The position numbers and the translations under genes are program-made. The notes beneath the pieces are model-generated. The model had not been told where the DNA came from, searched no databases, and worked only from the letters and a program-made list of their open reading frames with translations. From NCBI GenBank assembly GCA_021771265.1, contig JAETPK010000015.1, forward strand, positions 1 through 34,104: a stretch of DNA of 34,104 nt, written 5' to 3'. Source of the stretch: Oscillospiraceae bacterium. Lineage in GTDB: Bacteria > Bacillota > Clostridia > Oscillospirales > Oscillospiraceae. Of this stretch, positions 34,069 to 34,104 are shown piece by piece. Position 1 is the stretch's first letter; each line of letters starts with the position of its first letter.

Positions 34069-34104
34069 TTTCTAACATCGCTCCCCCCTGCCCTCAGTGC
34101 ACAA

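Overview
The window is a piece of a GC-rich, low-redox Firmicute chromosome, most likely an Oscillospiraceae-type gut anaerobe (Flavonifractor/Lawsonibacter/Oscillibacter-like). This is an inference from strong GGAGG ribosome sites, TTGACA/TATAAT promoters with 17-base spacers, an SLH surface protein, a DUF6809-like protein, and the style of the rlmD, secA and serC genes. No rRNA, tRNA or CRISPR array is seen.

Layout: (1) 1-3.6 kb, host: a ClC-type channel (cut by the left edge) and a CoA-acyltransferase-like gene run leftward; serC runs rightward from a divergent promoter, followed by a decayed gene fragment. (2) 3.62-18.35 kb, one integrated mobilizable element of about 14.7 kb. Its backbone is a large serine recombinase, a RhuM-family protein, a MobV relaxase, a small helix-turn-helix protein, a palindrome-rich origin-like region, a P4-type primase/helicase, a CHC2 zinc-finger primase, an XRE regulator and a sigma-70-family factor. 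It has no conjugation machinery of its own. (3) 12.5-17.95 kb, AT-rich cargo in that element: a compact leftward RiPP operon made of a 33-residue Cys-rich precursor (too short for ordinary gene calling), an RRE-radical SAM-SPASM maturase, a UvrA-like double ABC ATPase without the UvrB-binding region, and a second radical SAM/SPASM enzyme. (4) 18.35-34.1 kb, host: rlmD, a repeat-rich intergenic block, an XRE/DUF6809-like pair sharing a palindromic operator, a beta-CASP metallo-beta-lactamase, secA, a two-helix membrane protein, a YfiH/PgeF-family gene, an oligopeptide-type solute-binding lipoprotein, a GIY-YIG protein, a large SLH protein, an unusual doubled recombinase-like regulator, a small beta-rich protein and a TetR regulator.

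The element boundaries can be read directly. The host rlmD gene is interrupted in the codons for VETVVLL. The rlmD reading frame continues into a 95-residue AT-richer tail carried by the element, while the serine recombinase at the other end finishes with VETVVLLERQ, which looks like the original RlmD C terminus followed by the original rlmD terminator. The shared core is GAGACGGT. On excision the recombinase should gain the 95-residue tail and rlmD should regain its short end, so integration swaps the C termini of two proteins.

The most interesting system is the RiPP operon. The precursor has its own promoter, a candidate operator and a terminator that probably keeps its dose above that of the enzymes. 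Two radical SAM enzymes could modify a KCGDGPCGRPC core. The operon has no transporter or peptidase but does encode a UvrA-like protein, which suggests a DNA-related target, self-protection, or an intracellular role. That reading is a hypothesis.
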